DNA of 64,000 nucleotides from Daphnia pulex (taxonomy: Eukaryota; Arthropoda; Branchiopoda; Diplostraca; Daphniidae), in assembly GCF_021134715.1 (NCBI RefSeq), contig NC_060026.1:806001-870000 (forward strand). The letters are read 5' to 3'. Positions within the stretch are counted from its first letter, which is position 1. Every line of letters starts with the position of its first letter. The notes below the pieces were generated by a model that was given only the letters and a program-made list of their open reading frames with translations, was not told the DNA's origin and searched no databases. Positions 49,254 through 60,830 of the stretch are shown here, one piece after another. Position numbers and translations under genes: made by a program.

Positions 49254-50829
49254 TTATCGATTCATTTTTAACCATTTGGGGACGTTCTTGTTTGCGGAAG
49301 CGGTTGCAGCCGAAGTATCAGAGGCGGGTCGTTTGGGTCGCTGATCTTTAGTCGTAGTGACACTGACTCCAGATTCACCAGCATTCGTAGTCGCAGTCGT
49401 GATTGTAGAAGGTTTGGCAGAACGATTAAGCCGACGACTTGCATCTCGAACGGCACCAGCATAACACGACGGGCTGAGGCGGAACTTCTCTTTCAAGACG
49501 CAGTGGGAACTGATGTAGACAAGAGATGACGGTGTCAAACCGATTTCATGAAGGGTTGATGACGTCTCGATGACTTGCTTTGGCGGTGTCGTGAATAGTT
49601 CAAATTTGTCCACTTCTATCGATACTTCGAGATATTCCTGCAACTGTTGCTTCACTTCGCCCAAGGTGATTTCAGAGGGAACGGGCATTTGGAGAATAAA
49701 ACGATCGCTGAACTGGATACGTAAAACCGTAGTTGGATATTTTTCCAACATTTGAAGTCGTCGTTTCTCTTCTTGTTCACGACGTAGCTGAGCAGTTATG
49801 AGCGGGGCGTTCTGAATTTGATTGTTCTGATAAATCAGATCGGTCATCATCCTACGAACTTCTTCTTCGGTCAGTTCGAAAAATTCGTCGGATTCTTCTT
49901 GACTGTGGTGAAGTGTCGATGTGGAAATGATATCATTCGGTGGCAAATAAACCAGCACTCCTTGTTCGTTAAGGAAATAAATTGACTCCTCCACAGAAAC
50001 TTCTACAAGGGTAGCTTCAGGCTCGTCATTCAAAATCAAATTATTCACTTCTGCTTTAACAGGTGTAATTTCCTGAGCTGCATCAGAGGATGCCTGTGGT
50101 TGAGCAACTATTTCAACAGATTCTTGTTTGACAACTTCGACAGTCATCTGTTGAGGTACCACAGCATGACCTTCTTCTTTTTTATTTTCTACATCAACTT
50201 TTTCAATTTGTTTTTCTTTATGGGCTTCAGTCACCTGTTGGGGTACCAAAGCAGGAGCTTCTACTGTTTTGTTTTCCATATCAACATTTGCAATTACTTT
50301 TCTTTTAGGGGCTTCAGGTGAGGGGGCTCTGGGAGTTGGGGCAATAGTTCCTCCAACATGAGGCTGCTCGGCAACTCCTGGCTGTTTGGTGGCATATCTA
50401 TAAAAAGCGTAAATGTAAAAACAAATATGTTACATCAAATCTAACCTCTAATACCTGATAGCTGCCTTCCCATTAAAAATTTCAAGTTGAATAAGAGTTG
50501 TTGCCTGTAACAATTCCTTTGTTGATATTTCCTTCCTGAGATAAATGCAGACTGGGATATCTGAGGCCAATGACGCTAAAGATGGCTCAAGTTTGTTGTT
50601 TGATTCCCAGTGCTGTAGAATGTCCCATAATGTAACTGATATTTTTTAACGGATAAAAGTTACTTAGATATGAAATAAACAAGCTTAACATTTTATTTGT
50701 GATATTACAACCTTCAGGATGAAAATCGGCGATTAATCTCTCTCCTGAAACTAGCTGAAGGGCCAGAGTAACAGGGGAAATTTTAGGAATGACTGGCGCT
50801 TTATTAACATTCCTGGATTTAGAGTACAT
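49254..50829 (-). CDS. ASPSCR1: TUG/ASPSCR1 homolog, UBX domain protein
   Basis: TUG proteins bind p97/VCP through a UBX domain and, in vertebrates, tether GLUT4 vesicles. Exons 50712-50829, 50455-50635 and 49254-50397 give 480 residues. The second ubiquitin-like region is recognisable (VTLALQLVSGERLIADFHPE then TLWDILQHWE, DIPVCIYLRKE). It is followed by a long Glu/Val/Pro-rich linker, the family motif SDEFFELTEEEVRRMMTDL, and a UBX domain (YPTTVLRIQFSDRFILQMPV ... FELFTTPPK). The C-terminus VPKWLKMNR is diagnostic of TUG. The N-terminal TUG-UBL1 seen in vertebrates was not found; the first exon begins after an acceptor (GTACCAG), so a further upstream exon is possible. Confidence 0.88.
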
Positions 50830-51752
50830 ACTGGTACAATGTAATCCTCGTTTTAATGCAAAGAATATTACGTCAGATTATATTTTTTCAAACGTTTAGT
50901 ACATCTACATTAGTTCGTAAATTCGCAAGATCATCACAGAAGCAGACGAATTTGTTTGTTTCATACTTTCACCACTACACACACGACTCGCCAGTCGCAC
51001 CCGCCAAATACGAACCAAAATTAGCCGGCAGCCCTGACACAAGTAAACTGCAAGACTGCAAGTTGATTCTTGTTGTTCCCCAAACGACCTTCCGCATCTA
51101 ATTGCCTCTCCTACCCTTGCCCAATTATAGAACATATTTTTTTGTATCCCTACAGGTATCGTTATTTTTTATTATCTCCGATTATGTAATTGTTATGTGA
51201 TTAAGTTCGTCAAAAAAGCTGCACAAATTTTCAGATTTACACTTAGTAATCCCCCGTTGAAAAATACAACTAACTGTTTAAAGAATAACCTTGAACATCA
51301 CACCCCTTTGCTTCATCACGTTGAATCCTTGAACTAGACTTACATAATTCAGATCAATTACAGCAAAGCTTCAAGTTATAATTAACGACTGCCATTTTGT
51401 GATGTAAGAAACGATGTCAATGGGCTTTGTACTGTCTATTTTCGTTCGCATTTTCCAAAATCGTTGCAGTCTAATTGGACCCCTGCAATCTTCTTTTGCG
51501 CACGTGACCGAATCAAGTTCAGTTAGCAACATCCATCCGATAATTTAATACGAAATGTAAATGGGTGCATGGGCGTAACTGTTACGCCCTTTATTCACGG
51601 TCACTCAGACTTGACAGAGTCTACAAATTGGGGGAAACCCCATTTTGAAATCAATGGAACATCAGTAATAGAGGAGGGACTTGGGTATTTCCTGTTGAAG
51701 GTGATGGCAATGTCTTCCCTGATTAGGTAAACAACATGGGGGCTCATTCGAG
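50830..51752. other. Divergent upstream region of TUG and the secreted A/P/K-rich gene
   Basis: Contains open stretches on both strands around 50850-51135 that lack family signals; I looked there for the missing TUG N-terminal ubiquitin-like exon and could not recognise it. No repeat seen. Confidence 0.4.
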
Positions 51753-51760
51753 TATAAAAG
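51753..51760 (+). promoter_or_regulatory. TATA box of the secreted A/P/K-rich gene
   Basis: TATAAAAG, 61 nt before the ATG at 51821, in the context CGAGTATAAAAGAGGCAGC. Confidence 0.65.
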
Positions 51761-51820
51761 AGGCAGCAAGATGCAGGATAATTATCACACTCTCACCAAC
51801 CCCCACTAAGAAGCATTCAA

Positions 51821-52559
51821 ATGGCGAAGTTCGGTTTATTGTTCCAGGTAATTATCATTTTTTTAAAATTAATTAATTAAGCTAGAATACTTATTGCTGA
51901 GCTAATAAAACTTACATATGTCGTAGTTTTTGCTGGTTGCCTGTTGCATAAGTCTGGTGGTCGTCAGTGCCATGCCATCGCCCAAAAAGAAGAAGGAAGA
52001 CAGTGCCGAGCTAAATGCCAGTTGCGAAGGAAAGCAATGCGCCGAGCAGGACGATGAACCAGAATCCCGCAGCCCGTCGTCGAGTTCGACAAAGACAGAC
52101 AGCACAAAACCAGGCTCAGTAACATCTTCCGCTAAAAATCCAACCGGCTCGGTAGATCCAAAAGAAACATCCGCCAAAGGAAAGCCAGCAGCAGGATCGG
52201 TGGGAACTCCAGCAGCAGGATCGGCGGGAACTCCAGCAGTCGCACCAGCATCCGCAACCAAACCGACAGCAGAGTCGAAAGGTATCACGACTGCTGACAG
52301 TAAACCAGCAACTACCGCTGCTGTCGACCCGAAATTGGCAGAGAAAAAGGTTACACCAGTCGCACCAGTCGCAGCAACAGTAGAAAAAGCTGCCAAGAGC
52401 GAATCGATCGCAGCAATTGTAGCTGTCAAAAGCGAACCAGTCGCAGTAACAGCGGTCAAAGCTGCTAAAAGTGAACCGATCGTAGCAGTAGTAGCAGCAG
52501 TACCAACAGCAACCGTCAGTGAGCCGGCCAAAAAAGATACAGCTGCCGTAGTCGTCTGA
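51821..52559 (+). CDS. Secreted low-complexity Ala/Pro/Lys/Ser-rich protein, 219 aa
   Basis: Exons 51821-51847 and 51927-52559. Joining them gives MAKFGLLFQFLLVACCISLV..., a textbook signal peptide ending near VVVSA. The rest is repetitive and disordered: a basic start (MPSPKKKKEDS), one short segment with two cysteines (NASCEGKQCAEQ), then imperfect repeats of GTPAAGSAGTPA, SATKPTAESKG and VKSEPVAVTAVKAAKSEP. Such proteins occur in arthropod cuticle, egg cases and mucin-like secretions, but no family is recognised and no chitin-binding motif is present. The gene has its own TATA box and a single small intron in the signal peptide, a common layout for tissue-specific arthropod secretory genes. 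Confidence 0.8.
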
Positions 52560-53120
52560 TTACACCCATTTTATACCCATTCTCATTTCCGTTTTCAACT
52601 TCCGTTGGCGCACCCCTATGCTGGACACTATTTTGAATAATAGAAACGGCAATCGGGGAAAGAAGTGTGAGGGAAATGATGATGTGAATTTCCATGTCTG
52701 TGCGTTCTCGTTTCATTGTCGTTCCTCTAAAATTGAAAATACAAAAAATCAAAATGAATATGGTCGGATTCGTTTTTAAATTTAAAAATAAAAAATTACC
52801 GATCAAAGAGTAGGGCCTAATTATGTGTGTTCTAAGGCAAATACTTTTTTTTCTCTTTCATCGAAATAGCGTTTATCCAACAGATATCTCCTCCCGAAGT
52901 CCCGATAGTCCAACGCTAAAATCATCAGGTGGGTTTTTGAGCGACAGAATTAATCAAAGCTCCGACAGTATGACTACTGTGGATGACAATTGGCAACCGA
53001 TTGAAATTTACCTTACCTTACATAATGCTTTATAATTGACTGCTGTGTAAACTCCATCTAGCGTCCTTGAGACGAAGCTAATGTTCTTGTTGAGGAACGA
53101 AGCAGAAGGAAATCAGAAAA
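52560..53120. other. Intergenic region before the M3 peptidase homolog
   Basis: 561 bp with 3' UTR of the secreted gene and 5' flank of the next. The minus-strand ORF at 52516-52806 is a chance frame. Nothing else. Confidence 0.45.
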
Positions 53121-55772
53121 ATGGCAGCTATTTTGAAGAGTTCGAATTTTCAGCTGTTAACAAGGAATCCGGTTATTCGTTATCATTATCGAACCGCATA
53201 TTATGTCCTGTAAGTCTCTGAAAACACTAATTATTAAAAATACATGTAAATTCGGAATTTTTCGTATTTGGAATTTTTTCGTATTTGTATATTTACTGTG
53301 ATGTTGTGTAACAAGATTGTATCTTACTTAACATTACTTTTGGCGACATGCAGGTTACCGGAAATTCCTCATGATACTGCAGAAACCAATCCAGTACTTC
53401 GCACACATGAACTGGTCGATTACAAGACAGTTTCAGCTGAAACATGTCTGAATGCCGTAGCCAAGTTGTCACTCGAGCAAGAATCAGGAATATGGAAGCT
53501 GGAAAATCAGCTCACAGGTCTGATGTCATTGTTATTAACTTCATAAAATATTGGAATAACTAAAACAAAACTTACTCTACAGAACCAGGATCAAATGTCA
53601 CATTCGAGTCACTTATGGATCCCATTGAAAAACTCAGTGCTCCTCTAGATGCAGCGTGGGGTGTTGCCAGAACACTGTACGTCACAGATAGTGAAAAAAT
53701 GCCTTCAGAAACTTACAAGCAGATCCACAAGCGAGCAAGGAAATCCAGATCATTGAAGTTTCAAAGCAAACCAATTTATGAAGCTTGCAAGGTAACAAAT
53801 CAACAATGCAGAATTGTAACTACAGTCGGACAAAATCAATATTTCTTTTTTTTCCAGAGTATAATGAATGAAAATAAAAAGCTGGATCAAAGACAACTAA
53901 GATTATTGAACAAGTACATCCTCGAAGGTCGACTAAACGGTTCTGAATTGAACGAGTCTGGCATGAAAAACTACATCGAAATGTCGCGTAAGCTTGAATA
54001 CCACAAGGCAAACTTTCAGCAGAAAGTGGAGAAGGCTACCAATCGCTTCAGTCACGTCATCACCGATCCCGCTACGGTCCGTGACTTCCCGTCTGAACTG
54101 CTGCGCGCCACGGCTCTAGACAGGTAGCTTTACATCCGCATCACATGGTGATTTGTTTGCAAGTCTAATCGATTTAATTCATTTTCAGTTTGGCTCCCAG
54201 TCGCGGCCCTTGGAAAATCACTCTTCAGCCACACATTTACTCGTCTTTCATGGAACACTGTCCAGATCCTCTGCTGCGCTGGAACGTTTGGCAGGCGCAC
54301 AGGGCTCGTGGATCCAGTTCCGGCGATACTTCCCTAACCACCAGTCTCGATCTTGAGGAAATCCGCTACCAGCGACGTGATCAAGTCAAATTGCTGGGCT
54401 ACCCCAGCTTCGCCGCTATGAGCATGGAAACCAAAATGGCTGGCAGTGTGGGTAATGTCACTAAAATGATTGAACTGCTCTTGGAAAAAGGTAAATTCAA
54501 AACTTACAGAGTTTACATGGATAGAGTTAAAGTGATGAAATAATGATTAATTTTTGAAACAGCTTTTCCGGCACAAGAGAAAGAACTGACTGAGCTGGAG
54601 AGTTTCGCCAGAGAAAGGGGTTTCGATGGATCTTTGCACATGTGGGACGTTCCGTACTGGCGACGCAAACAAGTCGCATCGCTGTGCCAGCACGAAGAAG
54701 GCGACATTCGCGAATATTTCCCGTTACCGCGGGTCCTTACCGGTCTGCTGGCTCTGATTGAAGATATCTTCAACATCCATTTCGAGTTGATTGATCAGAA
54801 CAAAACCGGTGCCACTGCATGGCATCCAGACGTCTCGTTATACGCAGTCCGACACGCAGACGGGAAATTGATTGGTCATTTCTACTTTGATCCTTTCTCC
54901 AGGATAGGTAACAATTACTTTCCTTGGTCATTCTAATATTATGTAAATTATTAATGAATGTTGTTCAAATGGTAGGGCGGAAACTATTGAGCCGTGAAGC
55001 CGCTAACTGGATGATTAGCACACGAAGCCGATCAGATGTCGTGAATCACACGCCGGTGGCTTCTGTAGTCATGAATTTCACTCCTAATCTACACGGAATC
55101 CCGTCACTGCTCTCGTTTCATCAAGTGCAGACCCTTTTGGCCAAGATGGGGCACGCTTTGCAGCACCTACTAACAGAGTCACCCTACAGCGAAGTGGCCG
55201 GTCTGACTAACCTGGAATGGGACGCTGTTCAGATATCGGCGCAGTTTTTCCAGTTCTGGTCTTCCGATTGGACAACGATGAGCAAAATCAGTGGCCACTT
55301 TGAATCCGGTCAACCGCTAGCGAAAGAGACGCTCAACCAGCTCAACAAAGCTGCGGTGCACATGTCGGGTCACGATCTTTGCCAGCAATTGTACCTGTCC
55401 GCCCTCGACTTGGAACTTTACTCGACTAGAGAATTTTGGCTGGATATCGTCAAAAGATTATGGCCCAGATTTCAACGTTTCCCCCTTGAGAAACTTGACG
55501 CTCAGCCGTGCAATTTCACCGACATAGTCAGCCAGGATATGGCAGCTGCTTATTATTCTCACACTTGGTCCAAAATGGTGGCCGCCGACATATTTTCTGC
55601 CTTTCAAGAAGCTGGAATGGAGGATCGAAATGCTCTAAGGATTGTTGGAGAACGTTTCCGCAATGTGGTCCTTGCCAACGGTGGAGCAGTGGCACCTAGT
55701 GAAACTTTCCGCCAATTTAGAGGAAGAGATCCTTCGCCGGATGCTTTATTAACCCATGCAAAACTTAATTGA
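53121..55772 (+). CDS. Oligopeptidase A-like M3 metallopeptidase homolog lacking its zinc site
   Basis: Exons 53121-53209, 53354-53517, 53583-53791, 53858-54123, 54189-54490, 54563-54907 and 54976-55772 join in phase to 723 residues, about the normal length of an M3 peptidase with transit peptide. The N-terminus (MAAILKSSNFQLLTRNPVIR) is basic with no acidic residue, suggesting mitochondrial targeting. The fold is clear (GHFYFDPFSR; SVVMNFTPNLHGIPSLL; end FRGRDPSPDALLTHAKL). However, the usual HEFGH is AKMGH at about 514-518, so the first zinc His and the catalytic Glu are lost. The third ligand Glu of the WDAVELPSQF motif is Gln (WDAVQISAQF, about residue 544). Only one of three zinc ligands remains, so it is predicted to be inactive. 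Length and absence of frameshifts argue against a pseudogene. Confidence 0.9.
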
Positions 55773-55782
55773 CTGTGTAGAA

Positions 55783-55788
55783 AATAAA
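55783..55788 (+). terminator. Poly(A) signal of the M3 peptidase homolog
   Basis: AATAAA 10 nt after the stop codon. The next gene, RPSA, ends convergently at 55854, so the two 3' ends nearly touch. Confidence 0.6.
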
Positions 55789-55853
55789 CAATAAGATAGA
55801 ATTCCATGATTGTATTTGTTGACAATTGGAATACAAGATGCTACAAATGGAAC

Positions 55854-57020
55854 TTAAGCCCAGTTGTTGGTGGCACCACCCCATTCGCCAGTGGCAGATG
55901 CGGCAGCAACGGGAGCACCCCAATCGTCAGTGGGAGCGCTGGCCCAGTCTTCAGCAGCAGCAGCGTAGACGGTAGGAGCTGCGGCAGCGGGAACTGGAGC
56001 CTCATCGGCCCAGTTGGTGCTCTCAACAGCTGGTTCAGTGTTCCAGTTCTCAGCCTGGTACTCCTCAGGGGCAGCCTTGATGGGAGCAGCAGCAATAGCA
56101 GCGGCTTCCTTGGCTTGCTCCTCCTTCTCAATGTCCTCGGGATCGCGGTAGAAGAACATGTCAGCCATGATGGACCACTCGAGATCGCGAGAGATGATGC
56201 CACGGAGACGCAAAACTTCACGAGCCAGCATGTAGAACATCAAACCGATCGAGTGAGATGCCTGGAATTAGAAAAATGAAATTCGCGGGTTTTAATTTCA
56301 CGCTATTCAAGGAAAGCATTTCTTAAAAACAATTGAAATCAGAATCCGGTAAAGCTAAATAAGGTGAGTTTCATCACTACAAATTATGATAGGACTAATC
56401 ATCATGCTGTCTAAACAGGCATGCACTTTCATGCACAGAAATTTGTCTAAATGATTTACCTTGTTGTTGCAAGGGATGGCAATATCGACGTAACGCAGAG
56501 GCGAGTCAGTGTTGCACAGAGCGATGACGGGGATGTTGACGTACGAGGCCTCAACGATGGGCTGGTGGTCAGCACGGGGGTCCATGATCACCAACAGACG
56601 GGGCTCGCGGAAAGCGGCTTGGATCTGGTTAGTGAAGGCACCGGGAGTGAAACGGCCGGCGATGGGAGTAGCCTTGGTGTAAGAGGCAAACTTGAGAGCG
56701 GCACGCTGGCCCTGGGGACGAGAAGAGACGACGAAAACATCAGCAGAGTTCTCAATGGCTACAATGGCCCTGGCAGCCAACAACAGCTTCTCATAAGTCC
56801 TGCGCAAGTTGATGATGTGGACACCTGTACAAACATGGAAATTAATAAGCATGTTTGGTTCAAGATAATAAACTAAACACTATTTACCATCAGAGCGACG
56901 CTTGTAAACATATTGTTCCATCTGGAAATCAACATTGGTGCTACCGATGTGAGTGGTAGCAGCCAACATCTTGGTGACATCATCTTCCTTCAGAGACAGC
57001 TTGTCTGAACCTCCCGACAT
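55854..57020 (-). CDS. RPSA: 40S ribosomal protein SA (uS2)
   Basis: Small-subunit ribosomal protein uS2, also known as the laminin receptor. Exons 56888-57020, 56460-56824 and 55854-56261 give 301 residues (human 295). The N-terminus [20 protein letters not shown], the uS2 core ([57 protein letters not shown]) and the acidic C-terminal tail with repeated Glu/Asp-Trp motifs (AENWN, TNWADE, EDWASAP, DDWGAP, GEWGG) are all present. Sequence further upstream (a donor, GACTCG|GTGAGTT, near 57437, preceded by CCACTTTCCC) suggests a non-coding first exon with a pyrimidine-rich, TOP-like start, usual for ribosomal protein genes; this last point is inference. Confidence 0.97.
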
Positions 57021-58173
57021 TTTCTAGTTGAGAATTTGAAGTAACGGAACCCAACCTACAAACATAAGAAAAATTCAACTGATGAGTTATGCTGGATTTG
57101 TAGGATTACAGAATGTTTCTGCTAGTCTAAACCTTATCAGAGATCATTTCACGCAAAAGATTAACTTGTCAATTAAAATTTTGACCTACATTCGACACAT
57201 CCACATGAACAATATTGCATTTTGCAGATGTGATCGAACATGAGTCCTTTAGTCCCAAGACCGGGTTCGGATGGCATAGTGAAAAATAAACAATCATAAA
57301 CCGTTTTTGACACGGAATGATTCAAAATACATCAGCGAATTCTACACAATATTTCACGACAAATGGAATAAATTTTAACTGAATAGTCTAGTGGATGTTT
57401 AAAGATAATGCTAGAAAAAATCCGAGATGTAACTCACCGAGTCAAAGCCAAATGGGAAAGTGGACCTTATTTCAAGCCTCTTCTCACAGACGTCACTTTA
57501 GTCTGGTAGGGGGAGTGGCTAAATTGGCAGGCGGCGTTGCGCGTTGCCAGATGCATTCATATCCAACCACTCCTACCCGCAAAAGGCGCGCAATTCTAAT
57601 TTTTGTCAGATTTTTACGCACACGGCAGTTATAATTCAGTTGGTTTCCCTACCATCGTTTCTACGAAATTTCATCCAGTAAATGGTCGATCCCTTTTATT
57701 GAATATTCATGTACAATTAGTCAATTAGATATTATATATTCATTCTAATTTTATTTATGAACTCAGTTGCCCAGTTCTGCTATTCGATACATGTAGACTA
57801 CCGGTACTAAACTTTATCAGTGGCTAGTTACGCTTCGACGTTCTACGTCCTTGAAACAAGTACTAAATCCAGAATACCAAACAGTTGTTAGATTATAATC
57901 GACTATAAGCTCACAAAATATATCCCAGTCGTTCAACTAACAGATAAAAGTTAATTGCTGGTCGCCCACTTATCTTAACTATATTATAGCTGGAAGACAA
58001 AGAAAGAATGGGCAAAACGAAATTGGGCTGTAGCGGGATCAGATCTACCGCGCTGGTTTGATCACAACGAAATTGCAGAATAAATCGCAGGTAATTCAAT
58101 ACAAAAATTTGATATGGTGCACAGAATGACAGCCTTTTATATTTACAAATAGGTAGTGCCATAATCATTGCAA
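57021..58173. other. RPSA promoter and intergenic region
   Basis: Left part is the inferred RPSA 5' UTR intron and promoter. The right part is AT-rich upstream sequence of the LRAT-like gene A; an acceptor-like TTACAAATAG ends about 20 nt before its ATG. The ORF at 57395-57634 is not supported. Confidence 0.45.
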
Positions 58174-58704
58174 ATGTTCAAATCGAATGGTGCCGGTGCC
58201 GGCTACACTTACAAATTGTATTTCTATGCCGAAGTCGATTCGCCCAACGGGAGGGATTGGAGGGAATATTCGATGAGAAATGAAGAACTGCAAGTCAAAC
58301 TTGAGAAACTGCTGGACACATCGGAGAAGATTAAAGAGATTCGGTATTACACTCATCCACTCAACGAGTGGCGAGTATTGGATAGCGTGGCGTATCACGC
58401 GTACGTTGTTTTCGAAACGGACAAGTGGTGGTGGTCCATCGAGAAAAACGACACAGGAATCACCATTCAACGTTCGAAGAAAATCGAATTCGTTCGCGAT
58501 ATGTACAATCGAAATGAACGCCAGTCCCGAATCAGCTACGAGAAAACCCAAAAAATCCAGGACAGGACCATCAAGCAACTCGTTGAATTCATCCGGCGAA
58601 GAAATTTTGTTAATGAAAAGTATGATGTTTTAGAAGCAAACTGCCAAGACTTTGCTGACAAGATTTACGACGAGTTCTTTCGTCTCGTCGTCCGTCGGGC
58701 TTGA
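58174..58704 (+). CDS. LRAT/NlpC-P60-like small protein A, 176 aa
   Basis: First of three local paralogs. The start is the ATG at 58174 (MFKSNGAG). Conserved blocks: EKIKEIRYYTHPLNEW (about 51-66), YHAYVVFETDKWWWSIEK (74-91), GITIQRSK (95-102) and EANCQDFADKIYDEF (154-168). A His in the first beta-strand followed, ~80 residues later, by Asn-Cys-Gln is the arrangement of circularly permuted NlpC/P60-fold enzymes such as LRAT and HRASLS acyltransferases (NCEHF), in which the His and Cys are catalytic. Here His75 and Cys157 are the candidates. Family assignment rests on this motif pattern only. Unlike paralogs B and C it lacks a Met-Gly start. Confidence 0.65.
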   Translation: MFKSNGAGAGYTYKLYFYAEVDSPNGRDWREYSMRNEELQVKLEKLLDTSEKIKEIRYYTHPLNEWRVLDSVAYHAYVVFETDKWWWSIEKNDTGITIQRSKKIEFVRDMYNRNERQSRISYEKTQKIQDRTIKQLVEFIRRRNFVNEKYDVLEANCQDFADKIYDEFFRLVVRRA

Positions 58705-59635
58705 TTGGGGGATTTATTGCAGCCTGTCTAATCTATCCCTCCCACAGTTTGAATTTATGTAGATGGTATTACGAGCATTTATTACACAAAGCCCAATGAC
58801 ATCAGAGATGTAAAATAAAGTAAAATTACAGTATATCACAGACGAAAATGTTTACAATTTAATAAGGGCGAACGGCAATAAGATGGATTTACACAAGCCT
58901 GATCTCGCCATAAAAATGTTTTTGGTCGTCGGTTATTTGTTGGTCGAGTTTTTCGACATTCGCCAGTCTGTACGGCAGTTGACGGTTGTGTTGAGTAAAA
59001 ACTCGGTAAAAAATTAATTGGGTGCAATTGGAGATTAGTCTCGAGACAGACTTTGAAACAAAGAATTATACTAGTAGTGAAAGTTACGAACTGCGGTTAT
59101 CGAATCAAGTAACTGCACAACCGAGCGTGAAACGAGATTAACACCGCCAGCATAAAGGCTATTACAGTAATTTAAGTATACACGTATTGGGTTATTACCC
59201 CAGCTTATCTTTTGCCTGAATTGGACGACGATAACGTCATCGGCTAATGCTACACAAAGCCTGCAAAGACTCAACATCATCCAACGGTCACATTTCTATC
59301 TCTCCCGCGGTCGTCTTGTGTGTCAAATCAACTTAGACCCTTGAAACTGATAAACTGTATCGAAGGCGTAATTTCCAGGCGAGAATTGTGGACGTGGGCG
59401 CGGGCAACAATAAGCGAATCAAGACACATGTCACAGTTTTGCTTACCGTCAGCTGGACAGCAGCGTGATCTACTTAACTGCTCTATTTGGCCGGACAATA
59501 ATAGGCTGCTGTGGGGATCCATAGGTTTTGAGGTAATTTACAAATCAGGTAAATTTCCACGCACCATCTATTATATAACTGTTATGACTTTTGGCTAAAC
59601 GACTACTACAACTGTGCCTTATACAGTTCGAGAGA
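58705..59635. other. Intergenic region between LRAT-like genes A and B
   Basis: 3' UTR of A and upstream sequence of B. An acceptor (CTTATACAG, ending near 59625) precedes the ATG of B by ~10 nt, so B has a 5' UTR intron. ORFs on both strands at 59320-59598 lack support. Confidence 0.45.
58814..58819 (+). terminator. Poly(A) signal of LRAT-like gene A
   Basis: AATAAA 110 nt after the stop. Confidence 0.5.
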
Positions 59636-60211
59636 ATGGGATCATCAATGAGTTCAATGGGAAGTAACGTTCACCCGCTATTTTACTTCGATCCTGACGT
59701 GAGGTGGACACCCGAAAGACCCGACTACTGTTCAACCAAATGGGAACTGCGAGAGAAACTGGACAACCTGGCCGACGCATCCGAAAAGATCAAGGAAGTC
59801 AGGTACTACACTCACCCGCTCAACTGGTGGCAAATGTCGAAACATTTTATGCATCACGCGTTCATCGTCCTGGTCACGGACAGCTGGTTCTGGTCCATCG
59901 AAAAGGACGAAGGAGGCATCACCATTCAACGATCAAAGCGCCTGGACGATGTTCGCGACCAGTGTCGCAAACACGGCCGTATGACCGGCCTAACCACCGG
60001 GATCGCTTTGGCGCATCAAGGCCCCAGCAATGCCACCGTGATCGAACTCCTTAGTTACATGTGGACGCAAAACTGCATGAATTTAGATTACCATTTTTTA
60101 GGCAACAACTGCCAGAATTTTGCCAATTTGATTTTCGGGAACTTTGTCTTACCGCCGTTTAACGAAGTGCCAAGGGTCAACATCAAGTTGAACATGTCAG
60201 GATCAGGCTGA
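59636..60211 (+). CDS. LRAT/NlpC-P60-like small protein B, 191 aa, putatively N-myristoylated
   Basis: Starts MGSSMSSMGSN; Gly2 with small residues and Ser at position 6 fits an N-myristoylation signal, implying membrane attachment. A FYFDPD segment and the shared blocks follow: EKIKEVRYYTHPLNWW, MHHAFIVLVTDSWFWSIEK, GGITIQRSK, VIELLSYMW and FLGNNCQNFANLIF. The predicted catalytic His (in HHAF) and Cys (in NNCQNF) are kept. The ATG was chosen because it follows a 3' splice site and matches the start of paralog C. Biochemical role unknown; related folds transfer acyl groups or cleave peptides and amides. Confidence 0.7.
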   Translation: MGSSMSSMGSNVHPLFYFDPDVRWTPERPDYCSTKWELREKLDNLADASEKIKEVRYYTHPLNWWQMSKHFMHHAFIVLVTDSWFWSIEKDEGGITIQRSKRLDDVRDQCRKHGRMTGLTTGIALAHQGPSNATVIELLSYMWTQNCMNLDYHFLGNNCQNFANLIFGNFVLPPFNEVPRVNIKLNMSGSG

Positions 60212-60296
60212 CGAGTTGTTTGTCGTTGTTGATGTATTGTACCACCAACTGTGCATCTCTAGTTGTCCTTCCAGCACGTACTAATATGGTCTGCTA

Positions 60297-60302
60297 AATA
60301 AA
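60297..60302 (+). terminator. Poly(A) signal of LRAT-like gene B
   Basis: AATAAA 86 nt after the stop. Confidence 0.55.
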
Positions 60303-60830
60303 ATGCATTTGTTATTTTCTTGTAAATACAACCGTAGCGATCACGACTCGCAATCGATCGACTCACGAGTACATGAAGTGTCTACCATTTGAACCTCAAA
60401 GATTGTAATATTTGGAGGTGACTGATGAATGAAACGATACATTTACAACATTTCATATTTAGGTAGCATATTAATGATTTTCAACATTGGAACCGAAAAG
60501 TATATTCTTACCTACTTTCAATGGTGAGAATCTTTGATTAGCTGAACTAAAATCTTGATAATGGCCCTCTGTGTGTGCCATATGACGACACAGAAAAGTA
60601 AAACTTATCTAAAAAGTAAAAAGTAATTATGGATTCGATAAACTCTGAGAAATTCATACAGAGCATATATTGAAAAGGTACCTGTGAAATACAGGAATGG
60701 AAAGACTCAATTTTAATTCCCAATCCTATTCCTATAGCAATTAGACGAGAGTCTAAATGTGACGTTTACACAGTTTGTACACGAGTGACAAAACGAAAGT
60801 GTAGGCATGCTAAGGAATTTATGATTTCAG

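Noticed and set aside
51902-52531. 209-codon minus-strand ORF opposite the secreted A/P/K-rich gene.
   Set aside because: Antisense image of a codon-biased Ala/Ser/Val repeat; the plus strand has the signal peptide, TATA box and intron.
52516-52806. Minus-strand ORF with a possible signal peptide after an acceptor-like site.
   Set aside because: Overlaps the 3' end of the secreted gene, no promoter or second exon seen, and no family.
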